DNA from: Clostridia bacterium
GTDB lineage: Bacteria > Bacillota > Clostridia > Oscillospirales > QAKW01
DNA length: 16,136 nucleotides
Direction: 5' to 3'
NCBI GenBank assembly: GCA_017442025.1
Contig: JAFSBD010000076.1
Span: 1-16,136, forward strand
Each line of letters begins with the position of its first letter. The stretch's first letter is position 1. Position numbers and translations under genes: made by a program. The notes beneath the pieces were generated by a model. It saw nothing but the letters and a program-made list of their open reading frames with translations. It did no database searches and had not been told where the DNA came from. Positions 1-7,315 of this stretch are shown here, one piece after another.

Positions 1-2
1 AT

Positions 3-134
3 ATCTGGCAGGTTGCGCGGTTCAATATTCCCGGCCTCATTGCCCATCAATCAGCACTGCAGGGCGGGGTAACGATGGATGTGATCGACCTGGGCGATCC
101 CCCGGCCGATTGGGAAGTTTTAAACGACGAATAA
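3..134 (+). CDS. C-terminal fragment of a probable Gfo/Idh/MocA-family oxidoreductase
   Basis: This is the last 43 codons of a gene that begins upstream of the window; the only sensible frame is the third, ending in TAA at 132-134. The tail contains NIPGLIAHQSALQGG followed by a short D/P-rich end. That resembles the C-terminus of Gfo/Idh/MocA NAD(P)-dependent sugar or inositol dehydrogenases, where a 'PG..AH.SAL.GG' segment precedes the last strand. No Rossmann domain or catalytic residue is visible in this fragment, so the family is inferred from the tail alone and the substrate is unknown. It is followed six bases later by a strong terminator hairpin, which supports this being a real gene end. 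Reading as a coding end is fairly sure; the family is a moderate guess. Confidence 0.6.
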   Translation: MWQVARFNIPGLIAHQSALQGGVTMDVIDLGDPPADWEVLNDE

Positions 135-138
135 TCGC

Positions 139-170
139 TAAAAAAGAGCCGTTTACGGCTCTTTTTTATT
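139..170 (+). repeat. Direct repeat unit 1 (terminator copy)
   Basis: This 32-base unit is repeated in the same orientation at 453-484. The copies differ only in the two middle bases of the hairpin loop (TTTA here, TAAA there). The match extends past the palindrome by a leading T and a trailing ATT. The two copies bracket the structured segment at 171-452. Confidence 0.8.
140..167 (+). terminator. Intrinsic terminator after the oxidoreductase gene (copy 1 of a repeated hairpin)
   Basis: A perfect 12-bp stem AAAAAAGAGCCG / CGGCTCTTTTTT with a TTTA loop lies six bases after the stop codon. The A-run and T-run flank the GC core, so it can stop transcription in both directions. The same stem recurs at 454-481 with a TAAA loop. 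Confidence 0.9.
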
Positions 171-452
171 CAGACTGTCAAAAAAGGCACAGACCGCAGA
201 AAAGGAAAAAAATAAGGGTTTTGTACTGTTTTTAAAAAATAAAACGAGAAGGAGTTGCTGCTTTTTTCCTTGTTCTTTATATAAGGAAAAACCGCATGGA
301 AATGCGGTTTAATTTTAATTTTTCTGCTTTCCGCCGATCCGCCCTCTACCGTACCGATGTACGCCGACGAGAACGGATCGACGAAATCTGCACTCTTTTT
401 TGAGAGTCTCACAGCGTGGCAAAGAAAGAAAATAGATTTCTTTGCCACGCTG
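171..452. other. Gene-free, hairpin-rich segment between two terminator copies
   Basis: I see no credible gene here. A 92-codon open frame on the minus strand (448-170) has low-complexity composition and is probably not translated. The segment holds several inverted repeats. One is a 9-bp stem with GGAA loop at 289-310. Another is a 7-bp stem at 335-341/374-380 that encloses GTAC-CGAT-GTAC at 351-362. A short stem lies at 392-407, and a 17-bp perfect stem is at 411-453. The density of paired elements suggests either a structured non-coding RNA or a small dispersed repeat element. The orientation is not decided by the sequence, and no known RNA family was recognised. Confidence 0.45.
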
Positions 453-453
453 T
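411..453. repeat. Perfect 17-bp inverted repeat (hairpin)
   Basis: ACAGCGTGGCAAAGAAA at 411-427 pairs perfectly with 437-453 across a 9-base A-rich loop. It directly abuts the second terminator stem at 454, giving two consecutive hairpins immediately before the OPT promoter. It lacks its own T-run. It could be part of a composite terminator or the end of the element described for 171-452. Confidence 0.8.
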
Positions 454-484
454 AAAAAAGAGCCGTAAACGGCTCTTTTTTATT
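453..484 (+). repeat. Direct repeat unit 2 (terminator copy)
   Basis: This is the second copy of the 32-base unit at 139-170, 314 bases downstream and in the same orientation. Two loop bases differ. Confidence 0.8.
454..481 (+). terminator. Intrinsic terminator insulating the OPT promoter (copy 2)
   Basis: A perfect 12-bp stem (454-465/470-481) with TAAA loop and flanking A- and T-runs. Its T-run ends two bases before the -35 box of the OPT promoter, so it would block read-through into that operon. It can act in both directions. Confidence 0.85.
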
Positions 485-512
485 GACATTCTTCGCAAGG
501 ATATGGTATGAT
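483..512 (+). promoter_or_regulatory. Sigma-A promoter of the OPT-PqqD operon
   Basis: TTGACA at 483-488 and TATGAT at 507-512 are separated by 18 bases. The AAGGAGA ribosome binding site at 539-545 and ATG at 551 follow. The promoter starts right at the end of the upstream terminator. Confidence 0.85.
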
Positions 513-550
513 TTATTGGATATGATAAAAACAGAAATAAGGAGAACTCT

Positions 551-2467
551 ATGAGCGAGAAAAAAGAATTTAAGCCTTATATTCCCGCCGAAAAGATCAC
601 CCCGGAGCTGACGGTAACATCCATCATCATGGGGATCTTGCTGGCGGTAATATTCGGTGCGGCGAATGCCTATTTGGGGTTGCGCGTGGGTATGACCGTT
701 TCGGCTTCCATCCCTGCAGCCGTTATTGCGATGGGCGTGATCCGCGTCATCATGCGGAAAAACTCCATTTTAGAGAGCAACGTTGTCCAGACCATCGGTT
801 CGGCCGGTGAATCTTTGGCGGCCGGTGCCATCTTCACCCTTCCTGCCCTTTTTATTTGGGCCAATGAAGGGCTGATGAAAAAGCCCGGCATTCTGGAGAT
901 CACTCTGATTGCCCTGCTTGGCGGTCTGTTGGGCGTGTTTTTCATGGTTCCTTTGCGCAATGCCTTGATCGTGCGGGAACATGGGGTATTGCCCTATCCC
1001 GAAGGCAAGGCCTGCTCGGAGGTTTTGCTGGCGGGCGAAGAGGGCGGCGCCAATGCCTCCACCGTTTTTGCCGGTATGGGCTTTGCGGCCTTTTTTAAGT
1101 TTATTATCGACGGCTTGAAGATCGTACCCGGTGAGGTTTCCCTGGAGGGGACAACCAAGACCTATCCCGGCGCTATCGGCACCCAGATCTATCCTGCGGT
1201 CATGAGCGTTGGTTATATCTGCGGTCCCCGCATCTCGTCCTATATGTTTGCAGGCGGTCTTTTGAGCTGGGCGGTGCTGATCCCCATGATCGTGATTTTC
1301 GGGGCAGAGCTGATCCTTTATCCCGGCACCGAGACCATCGGCACGCTCTTTGCTGAGGGCGGAACCGGTGCCATCTGGGGAACCTATGTCCGCTATATCG
1401 GCGCAGGCGCTTTGGCGGCGGGCGGTATTATCAGCCTGTTTAAATCTCTGCCCCTCATCGTGCGCACCTTCCGCGATGCCATGAAGGGCATGGTGGGCGG
1501 CTCCAAGGCGAGCACCCTGCGCACCGAGCAGGATATGAACATTAAGTTTGTCTTGCTTGCCATTCTGGTTCTTACTCTGGCCGTTTGGCTGGTTCCTGCA
1601 ATTCCGGTCTCCTTTGTCGGCGCGGTGATCGTTGTCTTGTTTGGATTTTTCTTTGCTACCGTTTCTTCCCGTATGGTAGGCTTGGTCGGCAGCAGTAATA
1701 ACCCGGTTTCGGGCATGGCTATTGCTACCCTGCTGATCGCTACCCTGATCCTGAAGCTGACCGGTGATACCGGCGCCCATGGAATGCAGGCGGCAATCGC
1801 GATCGGATCCATCATTTGTATTGTTGCGGCGATTGCGGGTGATACCTCCCAGGATCTCAAGACCGGCTACCTGCTGGGCGCAACCCCCAAAAAGCAGCAG
1901 ATCGGTGAGATCATCGGTGTTGTTGCCGCGGCGTTGGCTATCGGTGCTACCCTTTATCTGTTGGACGGTGCTTGGGGCTTCGGTTCGGAAGAGCTGGGCG
2001 CGCCTCAGGCAACCCTGATGAAGATGGTGATCGAAGGCATCATGGGCGGCAATCTGCCCTGGGGCTTGATTTTGATCGGCGTTTGCATTGCGATCGTTGC
2101 GGAGATTGTTGGTATTCCTGTCCTGCCTTTTGCCATCGGCGTTTACCTGCCGGTGCAGTTGAACGCTTGCATTATGGTAGGCGGTCTGGTTCGTTTGTTC
2201 TTTGATAAGATGAAGGAAAGCGATAAGAAGAAGGGCATTATCAACGATGGTATCCTCTTCTGCTCGGGTATGATTGCGGGCGAAGGCTTGGTCGGCATCC
2301 TGCTGGCGGTTCTGGCAGTCTTTAATGTTGGCGCGGTGCTGGATCTTTCGGGCGTGCTGAATCTGCCTGCCTGGGCATCCAATATCGGCAGTCTTGTTGT
2401 TTTCGGGTTGGTGGTCTTGAGCCTATTGAAGTTTACCATCTGGAAAAAGAATAAGGCGAAGAAATAA
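551..2467 (+). CDS. OPT-family oligopeptide/metal-chelate transporter
   Basis: A 638-residue polytopic membrane protein of the oligopeptide transporter (OPT, yellow-stripe-like) superfamily. Members import short peptides or metal chelates, probably driven by protons. Family marks visible are GLRVGMTVSASIPAAVIAMG near residues 43-62, NVVQTIGSAGESLAAGAIF at 77-95, PYPEGKACSEVLLAGEEGG near 148-166, GSSNNPVSGMA around 380, and AGDTSQDLKTGYLLGATP starting near 429. The length fits bacterial OPT proteins, and many hydrophobic segments (roughly 14-16) run to a basic KKNKAKK tail. The ATG at 551 has AAGGAGA five bases upstream and sits behind a consensus promoter. The next gene starts one base after its stop, so the two are co-transcribed. 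The family call is secure; the actual substrate (peptide, glutathione-like thiol or siderophore chelate) cannot be read from the sequence. Confidence 0.95.
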   Translation: MSEKKEFKPYIPAEKITPELTVTSIIMGILLAVIFGAANAYLGLRVGMTVSASIPAAVIAMGVIRVIMRKNSILESNVVQTIGSAGESLAAGAIFTLPALFIWANEGLMKKPGILEITLIALLGGLLGVFFMVPLRNALIVREHGVLPYPEGKACSEVLLAGEEGGANASTVFAGMGFAAFFKFIIDGLKIVPGEVSLEGTTKTYPGAIGTQIYPAVMSVGYICGPRISSYMFAGGLLSWAVLIPMIVIFGAELILYPGTETIGTLFAEGGTGAIWGTYVRYIGAGALAAGGIISLFKSLPLIVRTFRDAMKGMVGGSKASTLRTEQDMNIKFVLLAILVLTLAVWLVPAIPVSFVGAVIVVLFGFFFATVSSRMVGLVGSSNNPVSGMAIATLLIATLILKLTGDTGAHGMQAAIAIGSIICIVAAIAGDTSQDLKTGYLLGATPKKQQIGEIIGVVAAALAIGATLYLLDGAWGFGSEELGAPQATLMKMVIEGIMGGNLPWGLILIGVCIAIVAEIVGIPVLPFAIGVYLPVQLNACIMVGGLVRLFFDKMKESDKKKGIINDGILFCSGMIAGEGLVGILLAVLAVFNVGAVLDLSGVLNLPAWASNIGSLVVFGLVVLSLLKFTIWKKNKAKK

Positions 2468-2468
2468 A

Positions 2469-2822
2469 ATGAAGAATAAGAAGAGTGAAGCGGTCGGGAA
2501 CTATCTCGACCGCATCCCTGCCCGCCTCGATTCCATTCAATGGCGAACCGATGAGGAGGGCAAGGTAACCTTGCAGATCGAAAATACCGGCTGGGCAAAT
2601 TATCTGGCGCAATTGCTTTTTAAGCGACCGAGATATAGTTATATCCATCTGGATGAAATGGGCAGCTTCCTTTGGCCCTTGCTGGATGGGGAGCAGGATC
2701 TTACTGCCCTGGGCAAGCTGGTGGAGGAGCGTTTTGGAGAAGCGGCCCATCCCCTTTATGAGCGGCTGGCGGAGTATTTTCGGATCCTTGATAGTTACCA
2801 CTTTATTAAGTGGGTAAAATAA
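2469..2822 (+). CDS. PqqD-like small protein, partner of the OPT transporter
   Basis: A 117-residue soluble protein with the hallmark of the PqqD fold: IHLDEMGSFLWPLLDGEQD at about residues 59-77, then a helical region LGKLVEERFGE and a C-terminal helix rich in aromatic residues. PqqD proteins and related RiPP recognition elements bind peptides by adding a strand to a winged-helix-like sheet. The N-terminal 50 residues (NYLDRIPARLDSIQW, VTLQIENTGWANYLAQLL) lie outside the core domain. The gene starts one base after the OPT stop with only a weak ribosome site (AAGGCGAAG inside the OPT tail), so it is probably translationally coupled. There is no PQQ gene, radical SAM enzyme or precursor peptide beside it, so a role in PQQ synthesis is unlikely. 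A link to peptide binding or control of the transporter is inference. Confidence 0.85.
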   Translation: MKNKKSEAVGNYLDRIPARLDSIQWRTDEEGKVTLQIENTGWANYLAQLLFKRPRYSYIHLDEMGSFLWPLLDGEQDLTALGKLVEERFGEAAHPLYERLAEYFRILDSYHFIKWVK

Positions 2823-2823
2823 T

Positions 2824-2862
2824 AAAAAAGTGATCGAAGGATTTTCCTTCGATCACTTTTTT
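2824..2862. terminator. Bidirectional terminator between the OPT operon and the SPFH gene
   Basis: A perfect 17-bp stem (2824-2840/2846-2862) with ATTTT loop, flanked by A6 and T6. It lies between the convergent ends of the PqqD-like gene (+) and the stomatin-like gene (-) and can serve both. Confidence 0.95.
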
Positions 2863-2873
2863 GTTATTTAGAT

Positions 2874-3812
2874 TTAATCACAGCAGGGATCTTTCTTTTC
2901 GGGCGCGGGAGCTTTAGGGGCGGGCTCGGTGGCATCCCCCAGGCCGGTGGTCTCCGAGAAGAGAACGTTTGCCTTGGTCATCTGCACCGCATCGGTGGGG
3001 ATGATGATCTTAGAGGCTGTTCCGTTGGACATGGAGATCAGCGCCTCATATTTCTTCAGCTCCAAAACGGCCTCATCGGCACCCGCCGCTTTGAGGGCGG
3101 CCAGACCGTCGGCCTCTGCCTTCTTGGCCAAAAGAATGGCCTTCGCTTCACCTTCGGCGCGGGCGATGCGGGCATCCCGTTCACCTTCCGCCGCAAGGAT
3201 CATCGCCTGCTTATCACCCTCGGCGCGGGTGATAACCGCGGCCTTATGACCTTCCGCTTCCAAAAGGGTCTCGCGGCGGTCGCGCTCGGCCTTCATCTGC
3301 TTTTCCATGGCATTTTGAATTTCGGAGGGCGGAATGATGTTTTTCAGCTCCACCCGATTGACCTTGATGCCCCATTGATCGGTGGCGCAATCGAGGATCT
3401 CGGTCATCTTCCCGTTGATGGTATCGCGGGAGGTGAGGGTATCGTCCAGCTCCAGCTCACCAACAATGTTTCGCAAGGTTGTAGCCGTCAGATTGGAGAG
3501 GGCACTGATGGGATTGACTGCACCGTAGGTGAAAAGATTGGCGTCGAATACCTTGAAATAAACAACGGTATCGATCTGCATGGTAACGTTATCCTTGGTG
3601 ATAACCGGCTGGGGAGGGGAGTCCAGCACCTGCTCCTTGAGGGTTACCTTTTTGGCCACCCGATCGATAACAGGGATCAAAACATGCAGACCTGCGCTCC
3701 AGGTAGTCTGATATTTACCCAAACGCTCGATCACATATTCCGTTGCCTGAGGAACGACCCGCAGGCAGGAAATGATCAGCGCAATGGCGATGATAATAAT
3801 TGCTAAATACAT
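2874..3812 (-). CDS. SPFH/band-7 membrane protein of the stomatin/QmcA type
   Basis: A 312-residue protein with one N-terminal membrane anchor (residues about 1-17, MYLAIIIIAIALIISCL). The SPFH/band-7 domain follows: VIERLGKYQTTWSAGLHVLIP, then SPPQPVITKDNVTMQIDTVV, then a long AEG-repeat coiled coil at about 180-235 (EAEGHKAA, RAEGDKQA, AAEGERDA, RAEGEAKA). The tail is proline/lysine-rich and ends in PCCD. Proteins of this family form large cage-like oligomers in the membrane and often associate with proteases or NfeD partners. I chose ATG at 3812: AAAGGG lies eight bases upstream. A GTG at 3821 would sit on top of that ribosome site with no spacing. No NfeD gene is adjacent; the only NfeD-like gene in the window sits with the flotillin at 10244-10903. 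Family certain, cellular role not readable. Confidence 0.92.
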   Translation of the reverse strand: MYLAIIIIAIALIISCLRVVPQATEYVIERLGKYQTTWSAGLHVLIPVIDRVAKKVTLKEQVLDSPPQPVITKDNVTMQIDTVVYFKVFDANLFTYGAVNPISALSNLTATTLRNIVGELELDDTLTSRDTINGKMTEILDCATDQWGIKVNRVELKNIIPPSEIQNAMEKQMKAERDRRETLLEAEGHKAAVITRAEGDKQAMILAAEGERDARIARAEGEAKAILLAKKAEADGLAALKAAGADEAVLELKKYEALISMSNGTASKIIIPTDAVQMTKANVLFSETTGLGDATEPAPKAPAPEKKDPCCD

Positions 3813-3845
3813 AAAAAACACCCTTTCTTGGTCTTAGATAATTTA

Positions 3846-3875
3846 ATTATATTATATGACAGCGAATTTTGTCAA
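3846..3875 (-). promoter_or_regulatory. Promoter of the stomatin-like gene
   Basis: On the minus strand, TTGACA at 3875-3870 is followed after 18 bases by TATAAT at 3851-3846. A second, overlapping TATAAT at 3856-3851 would give a spacing of 13, which is too short. The promoter lies just after the stop of the upstream permease gene, so the SPFH gene can be transcribed on its own as well as by read-through. Confidence 0.8.
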
Positions 3876-3880
3876 TATTC

Positions 3881-5011
3881 CTAAAAAGCTTTGAGCAGGA
3901 GCATAAAGCCGGTCAGCAGGATCAAAAAGGCAAAGTTGAAGGCCGAAAAGGCTTTGAGATAATAGCCTGTTTGATAGGGATTATGCTTATAGTATTCCCG
4001 GAAGGTAATCAAACTTGCCAGGGAGGCGATCAAGGTGCCGACCCCGCCGATGTTTACGCCTACCAAGAGGTCGGAATAGTTGGCGGTGAATTGGGAGAGC
4101 AAAATTGCCGAAGGAACATTGCTGATCACCTGGCAGGAAAAAACGCTGAAAAGCAGGGTGCTTTTATCCATTAATAGTGAAAAGATTTGCCGCACCGGCT
4201 CGATCCGCGCCATATTCCCCGCAAAGATAAAGAAAAAGACGAAGGTGAGCAGCAGGGGATAGTCCACCATCTTCAGCGCCTTGCGGTCGGCAAAGAGCAG
4301 GGCAATGGGGATCACGATCAGCCCGATCCAATAGGGAATCCCCCGAAAAACGATGGCGATGGAAAGCGCAAAGAGCAGGAGATAAAAGATCACCCGCGGA
4401 ACGGGCAGTCGAATGGGTTCATCCGCCACCTTCAGCGGCTCGGGTTTCACAAAAAGGATGCAGCAAAGGGTAATCAAAAAGATGGCAAAGAGGAAGGGCG
4501 GGGCCATGATTTGGATGAACTCCATGTTGGGGATCTGAAATTTGGTATAGAGATAAAGATTTTGCGGATTGCCAAAAGGGGTGAGCATCCCGCCCAGGTT
4601 GGCGGCAATATTCTGCATGATGAATGTAAAGGCCATATACTTTTCTTTGCCGGTGGTATGGAGAACGAAATAGCCCAGCGGCAGGAAGGTCAAAAGCGCC
4701 ATATCGTTGGCGATCAGCATCGAGCCGATAAAGGTGATATAGACTAAGGCCAAAACGCTCATGCGGGCATTTTTAAAGCATTGGACGATCTTTTGGGCCA
4801 AGATATAGAAAAAACGAATGTTTTTCAAGGCGCAGACCACCGCCAACACGCAAAAGAGGCAGGTTAAGGGCTTAAAATCGAAATAGCCCAGATATTCCCG
4901 ATCGATGGGGACAAAAAAGCAGGTGATCACCGCCGCGCAAAACGCCACCATCATAACCGTATTTTTTCGGATAAACCGAATGATTTTTTGATAAATCTTT
5001 GAAAAGGTCAT
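3881..5011 (-). CDS. SLC13/ArsB/NhaD-type (ion transporter superfamily) permease
   Basis: A 376-residue polytopic membrane protein. Two pseudo-symmetric halves each carry a helical-hairpin signature: IAANLGGMLTPFGNPQNLYL at about 135-153 and NVPSAILLSQF...NIGGVGTLIASLASLITF at about 298-337. The 'TPFGNPQN' and 'GGVGT' signatures are typical of ArsB/NhaD/CitM-like transporters of anions, dicarboxylates or Na+/H+. The length is somewhat short for the superfamily (commonly about 400-450 residues). The ATG at 5011 has AAAGGATT upstream, and the gene begins 15 bases after the MATE stop, so it is third in a minus-strand operon. No terminator is visible after it. The substrate cannot be assigned; arsenite, citrate and sodium are all possible by family. 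Confidence 0.85.
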   Translation of the reverse strand: MTFSKIYQKIIRFIRKNTVMMVAFCAAVITCFFVPIDREYLGYFDFKPLTCLFCVLAVVCALKNIRFFYILAQKIVQCFKNARMSVLALVYITFIGSMLIANDMALLTFLPLGYFVLHTTGKEKYMAFTFIMQNIAANLGGMLTPFGNPQNLYLYTKFQIPNMEFIQIMAPPFLFAIFLITLCCILFVKPEPLKVADEPIRLPVPRVIFYLLLFALSIAIVFRGIPYWIGLIVIPIALLFADRKALKMVDYPLLLTFVFFFIFAGNMARIEPVRQIFSLLMDKSTLLFSVFSCQVISNVPSAILLSQFTANYSDLLVGVNIGGVGTLIASLASLITFREYYKHNPYQTGYYLKAFSAFNFAFLILLTGFMLLLKAF

Positions 5012-5026
5012 AGTATAATCCTTTGT

Positions 5027-6397
5027 TTAAAGCTCCTCGGCCAAGATCTTTCGTTTTTTCCAGAATCCACTCAGGAAATAGATCATGCTGGGGATGGCAA
5101 AGCCATAGGCGGCCAGGCCATAGCCCAAAACAAAGCCGAAAAAGCCCCATTCCAAAAAGATGCCGAAAAACCAGCTCAGCCCGATCCGCAGAATAACGCC
5201 GTCCAGCAGGGCTAAAACCATGCTGAAGCGGGCGTTGCCGATGCCCTGAATAAAGGCGCCGCTCCCGCGCATGATGGCCAAAGCGGGGAACATCCAGAGG
5301 ATGGCCTTGATAAAGGTGCCGGACATCTGGTGCACCGCCGGATCGTCGGAAAAGACCATAAATAACTGCTTGCCGAAAAGGATGTAAAGAAGAATAGAGA
5401 AAACGGTCAGGATGGCAGAGAAGAGCCAGGCATAATAGACCACCTTCTTGGCCCGCTTGGGTTGGCGCGCGCCGATGTTTTGGCTGATCATCGGCATGGC
5501 GGCGTGCTGAATGCCCTGGGAGATCTTATTGATAATATCGTCGATCCGCCCGCCAACACCGAAGGTGGCGGAAGCCACTACGCCAACCTCATTGATCATG
5601 GAATTGACAAACAGCATCGAAATATTGATGCATCCCGATTGGATCGCCATGGGAGTGCCCAGCGCGGCGATCATGGAGGCGTATTTTTTATGAATCAAAA
5701 AGCGTTTGAGTTTAAAATCAAAACCAAAGGATTCTTTATGCTTATAGAGATAGAAGATGGAGAAAAGGAAGGAAGCGGCCTGCCCGATAATGGTTGCCCA
5801 AGCCGCGCCCGCAACCCCCATTCTCAGCCAGCCGGTAAAGAGCAGGTCCAGCACCAAGTTGACCGCCGATGCGATGCCGATGAAAAGGAAGGGGCGTTTG
5901 GAATCACCCATCCCACGCAATACCGCCGAGACCATATTATAGCCGGCAGTAAAGATCAGCCCTGCGGCGCAGATGATGAGATAATTCATCGCCATGGAAT
6001 AGGATTCCTTGGGGATATTCATCCAATCCAAGATCCATACCCGCCCTCCAAGAATAATGGCGGATAATACCACCGACAAAATCAGGATCAGGCTGAAAAG
6101 CGTTCCGATAATGCGGCTCATTTCCTTTCGCTTTCCTGCGCCTAAGGCTTGGGAGATCAGCACCTGCCCCGCGTTGGAAAACCCAAGGCAGACCATCGTT
6201 ACGAAATTAACGATCTGGCTGCTCTGGGAAACTGCTGAGATCCCCGCTGTTCCAACAAATTTGCCAACAACGATCATGTCGATGGTGCTGTAGAGCACCT
6301 GCAGGGCGTTGGAGGCCATAAAGGGGAGGGTAAACCAAAGAAGCTGGCGGGGAATGCTCCCTTGGGTGAAATCTTTTGAGATGCTTTTGGTTGCCAT
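5027..6397 (-). CDS. MATE-family efflux transporter
   Basis: A 456-residue multidrug and toxic compound extrusion protein, the usual family length, with about 12 membrane helices in two homologous halves. Typical features are the N-terminal FTQGSIPRQLLWFTLPFMAS, then NALQVLYSTIDMIVVGKFVG, FSNAGQVLISQALGAGKR, VLRGMGDSKRPF and, in the second half, ISQNIGARQPKRAKKVVYYA and FIQGIGNARFSM. Members export cationic drugs, dyes or metabolites using Na+ or H+ gradients. The ATG lies one base after the stop of the upstream ATPase gene, with GAAAGGATT upstream, so the pair is likely translationally coupled. It is probably a NorM/DinF-like general exporter; the substrate is unknown. Confidence 0.95.
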   Translation of the reverse strand: MATKSISKDFTQGSIPRQLLWFTLPFMASNALQVLYSTIDMIVVGKFVGTAGISAVSQSSQIVNFVTMVCLGFSNAGQVLISQALGAGKRKEMSRIIGTLFSLILILSVVLSAIILGGRVWILDWMNIPKESYSMAMNYLIICAAGLIFTAGYNMVSAVLRGMGDSKRPFLFIGIASAVNLVLDLLFTGWLRMGVAGAAWATIIGQAASFLFSIFYLYKHKESFGFDFKLKRFLIHKKYASMIAALGTPMAIQSGCINISMLFVNSMINEVGVVASATFGVGGRIDDIINKISQGIQHAAMPMISQNIGARQPKRAKKVVYYAWLFSAILTVFSILLYILFGKQLFMVFSDDPAVHQMSGTFIKAILWMFPALAIMRGSGAFIQGIGNARFSMVLALLDGVILRIGLSWFFGIFLEWGFFGFVLGYGLAAYGFAIPSMIYFLSGFWKKRKILAEEL

Positions 6398-6398
6398 T

Positions 6399-7157
6399 TT
6401 AATCCTTTCTATCCGCGAATAAATAATGCAACATCCGCTCGGGATCGTTTAAGAACTGCTTGGTAATTTGAAAATGCTCCGTATCCTGATACGCCACTTT
6501 TTGAATGCCATCCTGCGAAAATTCCAAAATCTCCGCATTTGGAAATGCCATCAGAATGGGCGAGTGGGTGGCAATGATGAATTGGGAATCTTTATCCAAA
6601 AGATTTTTGATCTCGCTCATCAAGGTTAAAAGCCGCATGGGGGATAGGGCCGCCTCGGGCTCATCCAAAAGATAAAGGCCCTTGCCGAAAAATCGGTTTT
6701 GAACAATCGCCAAAAAGCTTTCTCCATGGGATTGTTGGTGCAGAGAAACGCCGCCGTATCCTTCAATCAAGGGCCCGTCAAAGGAAGGGGCTTGATCCAG
6801 TTCATCAATGTTGGTTGCGACGTTATATAGGCTTTCTGCCCGCAGAAAAAATCCGTCCTTGGGGAAACTTCTTTTGATGGGGGAGAGGTATTTCCAAAGC
6901 TCCGAATGGGTATCGTTGGTGGAAAATCGGAAGTTACGGGAACCCCCTTCGGCATTAAATCCGTAAGCTACCGCGATTGCCTCCAACAGGGTGGATTTTC
7001 CTGTTCCGTTTTCGCCAACAAAGAAGGTGATATTGCTTGAAAATTCCAGCCGCTTTTGCGCGGCCAGGTATTGAACGGCGGGGAGATGATGCAGGTAGGA
7101 GCTCTGATCCGGCATACCCTTGAGGCGGATTTCACTGATATAATTTGCCCCGTGCAT
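6399..7157 (-). CDS. AAA/ABC-type ATPase (small OLD/RecF-like, single domain)
   Basis: A 252-residue soluble ATPase with a complete ABC-type nucleotide site. Walker A is GENGTGKST (48-56) and the signature-like region is SLHQQSHGES (138-147). Walker B is LYLLDEPEAAL (161-171), followed by an H-loop in IIATHSP (194-200). There is no transporter membrane domain and no visible nuclease (TOPRIM) or HNH domain. It therefore belongs to the small 'AAA family ATPase' group related to the RecF/OLD head. The ATG at 7157 has GAGGAGA seven bases upstream and follows a good promoter. It leads an operon with a MATE exporter and an anion permease. It is not a canonical partner for either, so its role there is unknown. 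Confidence 0.88.
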   Translation of the reverse strand: MHGANYISEIRLKGMPDQSSYLHHLPAVQYLAAQKRLEFSSNITFFVGENGTGKSTLLEAIAVAYGFNAEGGSRNFRFSTNDTHSELWKYLSPIKRSFPKDGFFLRAESLYNVATNIDELDQAPSFDGPLIEGYGGVSLHQQSHGESFLAIVQNRFFGKGLYLLDEPEAALSPMRLLTLMSEIKNLLDKDSQFIIATHSPILMAFPNAEILEFSQDGIQKVAYQDTEHFQITKQFLNDPERMLHYLFADRKD

Positions 7158-7190
7158 GATACCATCTCCTCAACTACTAAAATCATCGAA

Positions 7191-7219
7191 ATTATACTAC
7201 ATTTTTCGCTATAAATCAA
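7191..7219 (-). promoter_or_regulatory. Promoter of the ATPase-MATE-permease operon
   Basis: On the minus strand, TTGATT at 7219-7214 and TATAAT at 7196-7191 are separated by 17 bases, about 35 bases before the ATG at 7157. It is divergent from, and close to, the kinase promoter at 7253-7281. Confidence 0.8.
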
Positions 7220-7252
7220 GGCTACGAAACTTTTTCGAAATTCCCATCGTTA

Positions 7253-7281
7253 TTGACAGTGAATTTCCTCTATCGTATAAT
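7253..7281 (+). promoter_or_regulatory. Consensus sigma-A promoter of the FGGY kinase gene
   Basis: TTGACA at 7253-7258 and TATAAT at 7276-7281 have the ideal 17-base spacing. No obvious operator palindrome overlaps it. Confidence 0.92.
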
Positions 7282-7315
7282 TTTTATATCACTAAAAAAT
7301 TTGAGGAATAAAAAA

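Noticed and set aside
170..448. A 92-codon minus-strand frame in the first intergenic region
   Set aside because: It overlaps several hairpins, ends inside a terminator copy and has no good ribosome site. It is treated as part of a non-coding element, although the phrase it encodes may be a useful repeat tag.
770..1780. A 336-codon minus-strand frame inside the OPT gene
   Set aside because: Its composition (Gly/Gln/His/Asp-rich) is that of an antisense shadow of a membrane protein; there is no promoter or ribosome site.
3813..3821. GTG start three codons upstream for the stomatin-like gene
   Set aside because: The AAAGGG ribosome site ends right at the GTG, leaving no spacing; the ATG at 3812 has eight bases.
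7253..7315. Earlier start for the FGGY kinase, adding 21 residues
   Set aside because: The stretch is the TTGACA-17-TATAAT promoter. The internal ATG at 7316 has the ribosome site and begins the conserved GIDFGTTS region.
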